DNA from: CBDFLD01 sp965249005
GTDB lineage: Bacteria; Acidobacteriota; UBA6911
Reading direction: 5' to 3'
Assembly: GCA_965249005.1 (NCBI GenBank)
Contig: CBDFLD010000021.1
Coordinates: forward strand, 372,001 to 436,000
Length of the DNA stretch: 64,000 nt
Shown: positions 18,203-27,518 of the stretch, one piece after another
Numbering within the stretch: the first letter of the stretch is position 1
Layout of the letters: the number at the start of each line of letters is the position of its first letter
Position numbers and translations under genes: made by a program
The notes under the pieces: generated by a model
The model's input: only the letters and a program-made list of their open reading frames with translations
The model's database searches: none
What the model was told of the DNA's origin: nothing

Positions 18203-18580
18203 TCAATCGCTCGACAGGATTAGTTTCTTGTCGTAGGACTCATGGAAATCGTTCAGTGCGGCTTCGAGCATGGCTTGCGAAATGGATCCCATTTCCACGA
18301 GTATTTCGGCGAAGGAAGGCGGCTCTTCCATCTGTATTTTCAGAAGATAGATGATGTCGTCCCGGCGAAGATAACCAAGCTGCACGGCAATCTGACCGAA
18401 CCGGAGTTTGCTGCGTTTCTGAAGCTCCAGGACCTACTCCATCCGCTCGCGGGTGATCAGTCCTTCCCGCATGGCGATGTTGCCCAAGGTGGTGCGCCGC
18501 GCACGCTTTTCTTTCAGAGCATTCACGACGCACTGTTTCGTTACTAGGCCGCGCTGAACCAGATATGAGCCAAAATACAT
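18203..18580 (-). pseudogene. Small helical repeat protein (MshEN/GspE-N-like) with an in-frame amber codon
   Basis: From ATG 18580 the frame reads MYFGSYLVQRGLVTKQCVV and so on to a TAG at 18436-18434, then continues in the same frame, without a frameshift, to a stop at 18203. The two halves share a pattern (FGSYLVQRGLVTKQ; LGNIAMREGLITRERM; FGQIAVQLGYLRRDDI; FAEILVEMGSISQAML): four copies of a 'G-x-L-x-x-x-x-L-I/V-T' helical pair like the N-terminal domain of type II/IV secretion ATPases. Total about 125 residues. The TAG probably replaced a CAG (Gln). Function unknown. Confidence 0.6.
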
Positions 18581-18816
18581 CTTCGCGAGTTTCCCAAGGG
18601 GAAATATCGGCAAGGGACGAGTTCGGCGTTAGTGGCGGGACACCAAAAGCCCGGATTCCCGATCGATGCGTTGCCGGTCGGCGGTCCCAGGTCCGCTCGG
18701 CCGGGTGGACCGTCCAGATCTTTGAGATCTACCCCCCGTATCTTGCTGCTAAAAAAAGGAAATAGCGCTGCCCTTGAGAAACTGGGAGTGCTCCCGGACC
18801 CCTCATGAGGACTCAA

Positions 18817-18835
18817 AATCAGGGAATCCCTGATT
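18817..18835. promoter_or_regulatory. Operator-like perfect inverted repeat
   Basis: AATCAGGGA-a-TCCCTGATT is a perfect 9-bp inverted repeat with one spacer base, 37 bp before the small membrane gene at 18873. A related palindrome TCAGGG-TTT-CCCTGA lies at 4077-4091. It is suited to a dimeric regulator; the regulator is unknown. Confidence 0.4.
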
Positions 18836-18872
18836 GATATCCTACGAACCCTGCTGCTAGGCTCGCCCCCGT

Positions 18873-19085
18873 ATGGGAGGCAAATTCAAGAACACCATCG
18901 CCTGGGCGATTCTCGTTGTCTGCGGGATCGCTTTTCTTTATCGTGTGATCGACGTCCCCGCCGCCAACCGTTTGGGTCCTACCACGGGAAGTCCTGCAAG
19001 TGACATGCTGCTCGACCTGCTCGTTCTGGTTCTGGTAGCCTTTGCCGCAGGGCTCTACATACTCTCGTCAAAACGCGGCAGCTAG
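18873..19085 (+). CDS. Small membrane protein, unknown function
   Basis: This 70-residue frame has a basic N-terminus and two hydrophobic helices (AWAILVVCGIAFLYRVI and LLDLLVLVLVAFAAGLYIL) separated by a short loop, and ends SSKRGS. By the positive-inside rule both ends face the cytoplasm. I recognise no family. It is followed 81 bp later by a lipoprotein gene on the same strand, and an operator-like palindrome precedes it, which supports a real transcription unit. Confidence 0.55.
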   Translation: MGGKFKNTIAWAILVVCGIAFLYRVIDVPAANRLGPTTGSPASDMLLDLLVLVLVAFAAGLYILSSKRGS

Positions 19086-19166
19086 AAAGAAATTGGCGCG
19101 TTTGCTTCTCGGACATATCATGGCGGAGAGGGCGTGTGACTTCCGGGGCGTTGGAGGGGGTAGGGG

Positions 19167-19709
19167 ATGTCGAAACCGCATGCTGTTCTTCTGTACTTTC
19201 CTTGGCTGTGGTTGTTGACCGGGTGCGCGGGCAAGCTCGGACCGGAATTCGGCCTTCCTCCCATTCCGAAAGAAAACGCGCGCCGCTTCGAACTACACTA
19301 TTCCATCGCCAGGGGTGAGCGGTTCGAGCTAAAGGCTCGTGGCTCCAGGCTTGACTCCACACTCACGTTTGAAGTGACGATCTCCAATGAAGGAAGCGAT
19401 CCTGTGTATGTCTGCCGGTCTTGCACCCAGCTCTTTATCGACGAGGTCGAGTCCGATTCAGGCTTCGCGCTCCGCTCAAAGAATGGGAAGCGTTCGGAAG
19501 TTGGCCCGGAGCAAGAAACGGTGACTGTGTCGGAGCGGTCCACTCTGATGCTGACCTTGGTTTTCAAGAGAACGTCCGTCGAGGAACTGGACCAGGAGGG
19601 AGTCGCGCGCCTTCACATCGGCGTGACCGACTCCTCGGATCACAAGCAAGGATTCGATTTCCGATTCCGCCTCATTCCCGTCAAGGGGAATACTGCCATC
19701 GTCTATTGA
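19167..19709 (+). CDS. Predicted lipoprotein, unknown function
   Basis: This 180-residue protein has a signal peptide ending in the lipobox LLTGC (Cys about residue 20), so the mature protein is lipid-anchored. The remainder is beta-rich; TLTFEVTISNEGSDPVYVCRS resembles an immunoglobulin-like fold, as in intracellular-proteinase-inhibitor-type domains, with a second VARLHIGVTDSSD strand region. No catalytic motif. GGAGGGGGTAGGGG precedes the ATG. Function is not assigned. Confidence 0.65.
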   Translation: MSKPHAVLLYFPWLWLLTGCAGKLGPEFGLPPIPKENARRFELHYSIARGERFELKARGSRLDSTLTFEVTISNEGSDPVYVCRSCTQLFIDEVESDSGFALRSKNGKRSEVGPEQETVTVSERSTLMLTLVFKRTSVEELDQEGVARLHIGVTDSSDHKQGFDFRFRLIPVKGNTAIVY

Positions 19710-20072
19710 AAGCGGGCGTTTCCCTTTTTTATATGCGAATGGACTCGTGCCTCCCAAAGGATCGTCTCGTCTGCTTGTTGAGGTGCAAAAATCAACAATT
19801 TCCAAGGGCGCGGTTTGTGAAATAGCAATCGTAGATAGGGCAACCTGAGCAAGGCGATGGAGAAGTCAGCGAGTTATTGTTATCGTCGCTCCATCTGTTA
19901 ATGCGAAAATCAGAGATATATGGGCTCAAAAAAAAGAAACAACAAGGGATGAGCCACACAGGTGGGCTGTGCGCGCTTGCGGGTATGTCCGGCATCCATC
20001 CTCGCATCGTCGCTGCAGTGACGCGCGTGCTGATCCCCGCACAGTGAGCTTTGTTTGCCCAAGGAGAGTGAA
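19710..20072. other. Intergenic region, no gene supported
   Basis: Between the lipoprotein stop and the NHL protein start. Frames here are short and lack recognisable domains. The promoter of the NHL gene probably lies within; AAGGAGAGTG at 20061-20070 is its ribosome-binding site. Confidence 0.4.
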
Positions 20073-21077
20073 ATGAAGAGGGCGATCCTCGTTTGCATGA
20101 TTTTGTTCGGAACCTCTGCCGTTGCACTTGCCGCGGATCATCACGGTTGGTACCCGCACGAGGGTGGCTTGCTGAAGTACCGTGTGCAGATCCGCTTTGG
20201 AATCGAGCCCCGAAATACGATGCCCGAGGGCTGGCACTTTGGCCGTGTCTCGGCGGTGGCGACTGATGTGCGCGGCCAGGTCTATGTCTTTCAGCGGGGA
20301 TCCGCGGCGGATCCGATTGTCGTCTTCGACGAAAAAGGGAAGTACCTGCGCTCCTGGGGCCGGGGGATGTTTCGCAACGAGCACGGGCTTCGCATTGACC
20401 GCAGTGGCGACGTCTGGATAACCGACAACGGCAACCACCAGGTCATGAAGTTCAGCCCGGACGGAGAACTGCTCCTCGAACTGGGCGTCAAGGGCAAAGC
20501 CGGCACAGATGAGAGGCATTTCAACCGCCCTGCCGACGTTGCCTTTGGGCCGCAGGGGCACGTATACGTTGCGGACGGGTACGGCAATGCCCGCGTGGTC
20601 AAACTCTCGGCCCAGGGCCGTTACGTTACCGCCTGGGGTAAGCCCGGCACCGGGCCAGGTGAATTCAATGTCGTTCACTCGGTGGCGGTCGATTCCACCG
20701 GCAAGGTATATGCCAGCGACCGCGAGAACAATCGCATCCAGGTTTTTGATTCCGGCGGCAGGCTTCTGAAGATATGGACACACCTCGGTGCCACCCAAAA
20801 TATCTTTATTACTCCCGAAGACGAAATGTGGATCATCACTCATCGCACCAATATCGAAAATCTCGCCTACGACACCCTGGCCGGACGCATCATGAAGATC
20901 AACCTCAAGACGGGCGACATCCTGGGGGCGATGGAGAGTCCGGGCCACTGGATTCACGTCACGGCAGAGAAGGTGATCTTCATTGGAAGCCTGACCGGGA
21001 ACGTCTTTCGCTGGTATCCGGGCTGGCTAGAGCGAGGCCTGGGACCCGACGAGGGACTCAAGCCCCCGGGGAAATAG
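20073..21077 (+). CDS. Exported NHL-repeat beta-propeller protein (PAL-like)
   Basis: This 334-residue protein starts at ATG 20073 after AAGGAGAGTG and has a signal peptide to about Ala20. Five to six NHL repeats follow, each with a (G-x-V-Y-V-x-D-x-x-N-x-R-I/V-x-x-F) pattern, for example VYVADGYGNARVVKLS and VYASDRENNRIQVFD. The layout resembles bacterial relatives of peptidyl-alpha-hydroxyglycine alpha-amidating lyase. Whether lyase activity exists is unknown; many bacterial members are of undetermined role. The stop codon lies inside a palindromic AAATAGGGACGTTCCC element. Confidence 0.8.
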   Translation: MKRAILVCMILFGTSAVALAADHHGWYPHEGGLLKYRVQIRFGIEPRNTMPEGWHFGRVSAVATDVRGQVYVFQRGSAADPIVVFDEKGKYLRSWGRGMFRNEHGLRIDRSGDVWITDNGNHQVMKFSPDGELLLELGVKGKAGTDERHFNRPADVAFGPQGHVYVADGYGNARVVKLSAQGRYVTAWGKPGTGPGEFNVVHSVAVDSTGKVYASDRENNRIQVFDSGGRLLKIWTHLGATQNIFITPEDEMWIITHRTNIENLAYDTLAGRIMKINLKTGDILGAMESPGHWIHVTAEKVIFIGSLTGNVFRWYPGWLERGLGPDEGLKPPGK

Positions 21078-21087
21078 GGACGTTCCC
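21072..21087. repeat. Palindromic element AAATAGGGACGTTCCC, copy 1
   Basis: The stop codon TAG of the NHL gene (21075-21077) lies in AAATAGGGACGTTCCC. The same core occurs in both arms of the long hairpin at 28171-28258, where it also supplies the stop codon of the amidohydrolase gene. GGGACGTTCCC is itself nearly palindromic. Confidence 0.6.
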
Positions 21088-21172
21088 GATCTTGGTATCG
21101 AGCGGGTCAACCAGGGGTTGGGCGACACTGTCGAGATGTGCCTCCCTGCGAACGGAGTTCGTACCTGCGACA

Positions 21173-22368
21173 TCAGAAGAAAAACCCCACCCGTAACGCC
21201 ACGAAGCTGTCGTTGCGGAAGAAACCCAGGACATTGCTATCGCCGACATTTCCAAAGAACCGGCCCTCCAACTCGACCTTGAGATGATCCGTAAGGCGCC
21301 GCTCACCCTCGATTCGACTAGCCACCGTGCCGTCTTCGAGGTCGATCACGGCACCAGCCAGCAGCGCCGTGTCCTGCGAGTCGTTGAGTGCCAGGCGTGT
21401 CCCGACGAAAATATCGTTATCAAACGCCGTGAACGGCGCCGAATCACTGCGTCCATCATAGAGGTACTCCGCCAGCAGCCCCAGGTCAGTGGCGGAACCC
21501 GAGAGCTGATACAATGTGTATTCGAATCCGCCCACAAGAGCGCCGAAACTGCCGCCTTCACCCTCTCGGGCAATCGATTCGATCTTCCAGAGCCAGGCAT
21601 TGCGTGTGTATTGCAGATCAAATCCGAACTGGGTAATGGTGCGATAGACGGTCAGCAGTCGGGTTCCCTGCTTGCTCGGGATGAAGGTTGGTTCGCGGCT
21701 GGTTCCGTAAAAGACGTATGCGCCTACGTCGAAGTCTCCGATGAAGTGGGAATAGCGAAGGGCGAAATCGACGTTGCGCTTTCCGTCGGGAAAGACGGCG
21801 CGATCGTTGTCGACGGGCAAGGGGAGACGCAATCGTTCGTTTGGCCCTGGAAAGGGCCGTGTCCGGAAGCCAGGCAGGGCGTAGCCGCTGATCCGGCCCC
21901 AAGGACTCTGCCATTCCGCGCTGACCATCGGCTGACCGAGCTTGTCCTCCCGTCGATGTCTTCGAGGAAGTCGGTCTGGTTGATGATATCGACGAGGTGC
22001 AGCGACTCGGTGACGCCCCAGAAAACCTTGTTCACCCCCGCGAGCACCTCCCAGTCTCCGAAGATCCCACGCCAGAAGGCCTCCCGCAGGTCGAAATGTG
22101 TGCGCTCGGAGTCCTCGGCATCGAGACGGTAAAAAGGTGTAATCTTGAACTGATGCCGGTTGGTTCGGAATTGAAGTTCCGGCTCCAAGATAAAGGACGG
22201 CTGAAAGTGCTCGTGCTGTTCCGGAGCCAACGGATCGGAAAAGAAGAAGCGAAACTCGCCTGAGGCCGATCCGCTCAGCTTGAGCTTCTGAGCGACGGTC
22301 GGCGGAACCGTCGTGAGGAGCACAAACCAGGCAAAGAGGGAACGCATCAGTTCAGTTCTCACCGTCAC
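21173..22368 (-). pseudogene. Outer-membrane beta-barrel protein (porin-like), frameshifted
   Basis: Two overlapping minus-strand frames make one protein of about 398 residues. The N-terminal half (signal peptide ending VAQ; FRFFFSDPL, EPELQFRTNRHQFKITPFYRLD, WEVLAGVNKVFWGVTESLHLVDIINQ) reads to about 21945. There one base is missing in a GGG run, and the continuation EDKLGQPMVSAEWQSPWG is in the next frame. Alternating strands continue to a final C-terminal Phe (RVGFFF), the classic outer-membrane insertion signal. It follows the LolA-like gene directly; start GTG 22368 or ATG 22347. Likely an outer-membrane partner of the RND exporter. Confidence 0.8.
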
Positions 22369-22683
22369 GGTTCACCGGATGCGGCGCAGCGCTCCGCGGA
22401 CAAAATCAGAGTCCTTCAGGCCAAGGCCGAATCGGTAGTCGGAAAAAATCAGGTTGGTCTCCTTGCGGGTCTGGTGGTTGACCATCGAGAGACGGCCTGC
22501 CCGCCAATACTTGTCTGCATAGAGCTGGTAGTCTTCCATCTGCAGAGTCTTCAACAGGTCGCCTCGGCGGTCGTAGAACTCGACCTTCCGGACCTGAAAG
22601 ACCTGCTGATCCACCCAGGAAAGCTGCTTCGTGTAACCCGAGTGCTCGTAGCGGGGAATGAGCTCGACGACATCGCATACTAG

Positions 22684-24536
22684 CCCCAAAATAAGCGAGG
22701 TATGAGCTCGCTCGGAAAATCGTTTGCCTTTTCCGAATATCTCGTGGATTTCAGCTCCTTGTGCGTAACAGGGAAAGCAAAGAGAAACACAAGAGACAAA
22801 CCTTCCATTGGTTGTCTGGATCACTTGATCTTGTTTGTCTCTGTTATGCCCTTCCTTTCGCCCGCCACTCTTGCTCCGCCGGGGGTACGGGCTCACCCGC
22901 CGGCGAGGCGCCTTCAAGTAAACCTGAGTTGCCTGATATAGTCGAACGTCGCCAAAAAGGTTTCGAGATGCTTGCTATAGGCCAATATCCTGTAAACGAG
23001 GCGACGACCGGTTCTTACAATCTGACAGGGTATTTGCACAAAGTTCACCAGGAAGCGTTTGAACTCCATCCTCAAGATATCACGACGTACTGTCGGCGCC
23101 TGCGTCACCAGGCCATACCAGGCCTTCAGATTCCACGCCAGCGATGCGATGACCATGTAGGCCCAGTTCGATACCAGACTGTCCGAAGGCATCCTCAAGG
23201 CGTTCACTCCACTCTTGAGCTGACCGATGACGTTTTCCTGGTTGCAGCGATCGTTGGCAAAAAGGACCACTTCTCCCATCGTCATCTCCCGATCGTTGGT
23301 GATGTAGAAGAAGTACCGGACCTCATCAAACAGCCGGTGCTCCCCCTTTTCGATCGTGAGGTTCTTCCGAACCACAACCATGCGATAGGTTTTCTTACAG
23401 TGTCCGGGACGATAGTCAAACTCGGCGACCTGCTCGCTCTGCAGGCGGATGTTCTTGAATTCTCTCTCCTTGATTACTTGTTCTTTGACGTTTTCCGGAC
23501 GGCGCCGTTCTTCGCTCTTGACCTCATAACGAGGAGGCCGCTCGAGCGGTTTCCATTGTCTCTCCGGCAGGGCATCGGCCATCCCGACCAGGTTCGGCTT
23601 GGCGTCATAACCAAAGACAAAACCAACCCGCTCGTCCCAGCGATCGAAGTTTCTCGTCAGCGAGAAATCCGTGTCGCCCCGAAGCCAGACCTTCGTAAAC
23701 ACCGACGACACCAGATCGATTGCCCGGTCCATCCACTCGGCCGCTCCGTCGGAAGAGGGACGGTTGCCCGGCCGATTCATCAGATAGAGGACCTCATTCG
23801 TATTGGCCAAGGTCACGATCAACGGTGCGTAACCCCAGATCCCGTTGTAGGCAATGTCCATTCCTTCCTTGCATTCCCCCAAGGTTCCGGCGACGGTCCC
23901 GTCCACGTCGATGATGGCCTCCTTCCGGAAGGAAGCATCCTGCAACTTCCACACCTTGGTTCGGGTTTCATTGATGGTTTCCTGAAGTCCGAAGATCCAA
24001 TCCTCATCGAAACGACGGAGGAAATCTCCAGCCGTCGTGGGATCCGGAATCCTCTCGGCTCCCAGTCCGTTCATGTAGGTCTCATCCTGGCGCAACCGCT
24101 CGATATCTTCGAGACAGGTTCCACCCGACAAGACGTTGTATGCGATGTTCAGTACATGATCGGATTCCCAGTAAGGAAAGTGGTACTTGAGCAAAACGAT
24201 GTTTCTGTTGATATCTTTGTCCAATCCAAGCTTACACACGAGCTTGTGAATGGCTCCGATACCACCAGATCCGATGGCGCGCGTTCTCTCGGCGATCTCG
24301 TAGTAGGTGTTGGAGTCCTTGAACATAGGATCGGACCGGTCCTCAAACTGATTTCTTTCCAACCGGCGTGTAAGATTTTGCTTGTCTCGGAGGAGGATTC
24401 TGTGGTTTCTTTTATTCACCTGGAATGTGCTCCTTTCGGGATGTCTTGTAAATATATCAAACGCATTTTATCCCGTAACGGCGCACGTTCCAGGGCTTTT
24501 CTTCCTCCTCATGCAAAAAATCACGCTGGACTAAGG
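22684..24536 (-). mobile_element. IS1380-family element, type B, copy 1 (1853 bp)
   Basis: In transposase orientation the ends are CCTTAGTCCAGCG and TTATTTTGGGG. The genome-strand duplication ACTAG flanks it at 22679-22683 and 24537-24541. It lies in the LolA-like part of the RND-LolA gene. The same 1853-bp element recurs inverted at 40699-42551. Confidence 0.95.
22914..24419 (-). CDS. IS1380-family transposase (element B, copy 1)
   Basis: This 501-residue transposase has acidic residues of a DDE-type core: EAIIDVDGTVAG near residue 188, VWLRGDTDFSLTRNFDRWDE near residue 262, and a distal CNQENVIGQLKSGVNAL near residue 410. The Y-x-x-x-G / FVFGYDAKPNL layout matches IS1380 transposases. Intact. 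It differs from copy 2 by one visible residue (Gly versus Arg in GECKE-G/R-MDIAYN). Distinct at sequence level from type A. It mobilises its own element. Confidence 0.92.
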   Translation of the reverse strand: MNKRNHRILLRDKQNLTRRLERNQFEDRSDPMFKDSNTYYEIAERTRAIGSGGIGAIHKLVCKLGLDKDINRNIVLLKYHFPYWESDHVLNIAYNVLSGGTCLEDIERLRQDETYMNGLGAERIPDPTTAGDFLRRFDEDWIFGLQETINETRTKVWKLQDASFRKEAIIDVDGTVAGTLGECKEGMDIAYNGIWGYAPLIVTLANTNEVLYLMNRPGNRPSSDGAAEWMDRAIDLVSSVFTKVWLRGDTDFSLTRNFDRWDERVGFVFGYDAKPNLVGMADALPERQWKPLERPPRYEVKSEERRRPENVKEQVIKEREFKNIRLQSEQVAEFDYRPGHCKKTYRMVVVRKNLTIEKGEHRLFDEVRYFFYITNDREMTMGEVVLFANDRCNQENVIGQLKSGVNALRMPSDSLVSNWAYMVIASLAWNLKAWYGLVTQAPTVRRDILRMEFKRFLVNFVQIPCQIVRTGRRLVYRILAYSKHLETFLATFDYIRQLRFT

Positions 24537-27484
24537 ACTAGATCCCCGCACGCCTCGGAGCGCAAGTACCGGTAGTCGTACTTTTCGAGCTCCAGCGCAG
24601 TAAAGTCCTCGAAGGCAAACTCGCTGCCGACAAAGGGCCCGGACTTGTTGACCGACGAGATCCGCTTCACACGCTTCAACGCTGGCAGGTAGAGCCACTG
24701 GTCGTCCGGGTCCAGAATCTTTGCATGCGACAGCAGCGCGGTGCCGTCGATGTCGGCTGGGCTGTCGAAGATGATGAGACTCTTGTCTCCGCGACTCTCA
24801 TCCGGGATTTCCAGCGTGCGCAGAGAGAGAGCTCGAGTGCTTTCCCGGCCGGCGGCGTTGCGGAGGATCATCTGAAGTTCCACCGTGCTGTCTGAAAAGC
24901 CTCGGTCGCTGCGGTCGGAGCGGGCGGCGATGGCCCATCCTCGCTCCTTCGGAGGCAGCTTCTCCAGGGATGCCGCATCATGGGAGTTGTCGCTGGTTTT
25001 GTTTTCAACCGCTCTCGTGGCCGCATAGGCTTCGATACCAGAACCAGCGGCCAATGGCACGATCAAGAGTGCCAACAACGTGACTTTGCCGAGTCCCAGT
25101 TGAGCTTTGTTCCTCATGGCTGGTGTCTCCTTCCTGGTGGAACGATAGCCCACCATGATCAAGGCTGGAAGTAGGAAAAGATCTGTAACCAGGGCCAGAA
25201 CAATGGCGAGGGTGGTCAGCAAGCCCATCTGAGCGTTGATCTGAAACGAGGAGAGGGCCAGGACGGCAAAGCCGAAGCTGAGGATCAGTGTGGTGCTGAT
25301 GATGGCGACGCCCACCGTCTCGAAGGCGTACCGGATAGCCAAGGGTCGGTCGTATCCCTTCTCCCGCCGTGCCCGCAGGTACTTGCTAAGGAAATGAACC
25401 GTGTCGTCGACGATGATACCCAGGGACGTCGCCGACACGGTGGCCGCGGCCATACCGACTTGCCCGACCAGGGCCGCCCAAACGCCGAAGGTCATCAGAA
25501 TGGGTACCGTATTGGGAATGAGGCTCAGAGCGCCAATGCCGAAGCTTCGCAGCGACAGCATCAGCACTGCTGCAATCAGAATCAGGGCCATGGCGTTCCC
25601 ACGCAGCATGCTCTCGATATTGCGCTGAGAGATGTAGGAGAACATGACGGTGGCCCCCGTGGGTTCTGCCCACATGTGCTCCGGTGTTTCAGCCCGGAGC
25701 CAAAGCGCTGCCCGCTGCAAAAAGTCTCGGATCTGCACGGCGGATAGGTCCTTCACGGTGGCTGTAATCCGGGTTGCGGACTTGTCGATGCTGATGCGGT
25801 CGTTCAGGTCGAGCCCGTACGGCAGCGACAGTTCGTAGAGCAGCAGATACTGAGCGGCGAGGCCGCGCTCTCTGGGTAGGCGGTACCAGGCTCGATCATC
25901 CCCGTGCATGTTCTTGTTGAGGCGCTTGATGATATCGGTGTAGCTATAGACGTGCATTACCTCGGACTGCGAGCGGAGCCAGGCCGTGAACGCCTCGATT
26001 TGCTGCAGGTACGCCGGGTCGTTGATGCCTTCTGGCCCGTCGGCTTCGACAGAGTACTCGAGACGGTACATGCCGCTGAGATTCTCGGTGCTCCATTCCG
26101 CCTCAGCCCGAAACGGGATCCGGTAGTCGAAGTACTTGACGAACTCATCGTTGAGATCAGTCATCGGCACCAGCGCCATGAGAACGATCGTCACGGTTCC
26201 CATGACGGTCAGCACCGCGCGGTGGTGTCCCGTTACCCACTCTGCGAGAAGACCGAGCCGACTGCTCTCGCTTTTTTTGGTAAGGGATATACGTTTGATC
26301 TTCAACGGCATCACGCTGAGGAACGCTGGGAGGAACGTGATGGAATAGAAAAACGCCGCGACGATCCCCATCGCCGTGATGTTGCCCAGGTAGTGGAATG
26401 GTGGAGCGTCGGAGAAGTTCAGGCTCAGGAATCCGATGAATGTGGTCAGGCTGGTTACAGCGATCGGGAGCAGGTTGACCCGCAAACTCTCTCCGATGGC
26501 CGCTCGCCGCTCGACGCCGTCGCGCATCTGCTTCCGCACTGTGACCCAAAGATGGACGCTGTCGGCAATTCCCAGCGTCATAATGATAATTGGTGCCGTG
26601 AGGGCGATCGGATCGAGCTGGACCCCCGCGTACCCAGTCAGCCCAAGAGCGGTGAGAGCAGAAAAAACAACGACCATCACGGTGCCTACGGTGCTCGCGA
26701 AATTGCGCAACACGAGAAACATCAAGATCACCAGCATCGCGAACATGCCGGGAAGGAGAGTCAAGGCGTCGGTTTGTCCGGCCTCTGAAAAGGCGCTGTT
26801 GAGCATGGACACACCGGAGAGTGCCACCGTCATTTCGGAGTGTCGCTTCCGGATTTGCTGAGCCAGCTCTCGCGCATGGCTTACCGCTTCCGGCACTTCG
26901 GTCAGGCTTTCCCCCGGGAACTGCAGGGTGACGTTGACGCCGGTGGTGCGCGCGTCGGGCGAGAGGAGGTTATCGCGCAGCAGAGGTTCGGCCAGCGCAA
27001 TGTCGCGCCGCCTCTCTAGCTCGCCTCGGTCCATACGGACCCCTCCACGTACCAGATCCTCCACGGTGATCTCGTCGCCGTCCGCCCAGGAGTGCTGAAA
27101 GTTGGTTACTGAGTCGACGCGGATGGCATAGGGGATTTTCCAGGCTTTGGCCGTGAGCCATTCAACGGTGCTCGTGATCTCGGATGTAAAAACGTCGCCC
27201 TCGACCGGCTGGAGTACGAAGAGGATATTGTCGTTCTTGGTGTAGGTGTCCTGGAATTCGTCGAATGCCAAGAGCTCCGGATTGTCCTTGCTGAAGAAGA
27301 CGCGATAGTTGTTGGAAAACTCCAGGAATCGAGCGCCGGCGCCAACAGCAACAACTAGTATCAGCGACGAGATGATAACGAGCCAGGCATGCCGCATGAC
27401 GAAATCGGCGAGCGCTAGGGCCAGACGGTCGTTGAAGAGTTTTCCCTCAGGCCTCATGGTCTCGGTTTCTCCCTCTGGCTAATA

Positions 27485-27500
27485 TAGATCGAGCGGTCTA
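27485..27500. promoter_or_regulatory. Putative TetR-type operator before the RND gene
   Basis: TAGATCGAGCGGTCTA is an imperfect 16-bp inverted repeat (TAGA-x-C ... G-x-TCTA) between the TetR stop and the RND start. It matches 13 of 16 positions with TAGATCGATCAGTCAA upstream of the TetR gene itself. The form resembles TAGACC-N4-GGTCTA boxes of NemR-like TetR repressors. Confidence 0.5.
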
Positions 27501-27518
27501 AGATAAGCGAAAAGACGA

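Larger units (their letters stand above)
22372..27457 (-). pseudogene. RND/MMPL-family exporter fused to a LolA-like domain, interrupted by IS1380-B copy 1
   Basis: From ATG 27457 the frame runs to the element at 24536 and resumes at 22683, ending at 22372. Removing the IS and one ACTAG duplication rejoins it exactly in frame (EACGDL-VCDVVELIP), giving about 1075 residues. Residues 1-780 are an RND/MMPL transporter: two sets of membrane helices, the first single helix then a large periplasmic loop (about 45-220), and a second loop (about 430-610), with IIVDDTVHFLSKYLRA in the second half. From residue 781 a signal-like helix (VTLLALLIVPLAAG) leads into a LolA-like lipoprotein-sorting domain (SLIIFDSPADIDGTALL, WLYLPALKRVKRIS, YDYRYLRSE). 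AAGGAGAC stands just before Met781, so this may have been a separate gene that lost its stop. Confidence 0.85.

Noticed and set aside
22761..24575. 604-codon plus-strand frame (and its 636-codon twin at 40564-42474) as a large protein
   Set aside because: It is the antisense shadow of the IS1380-B transposase, seen in both copies; composition (His/Arg/Pro rich) is non-coding-like.
25904..26788. 294-codon frame antisense to the RND gene
   Set aside because: Shadow of a long GC-rich coding region; no domain.
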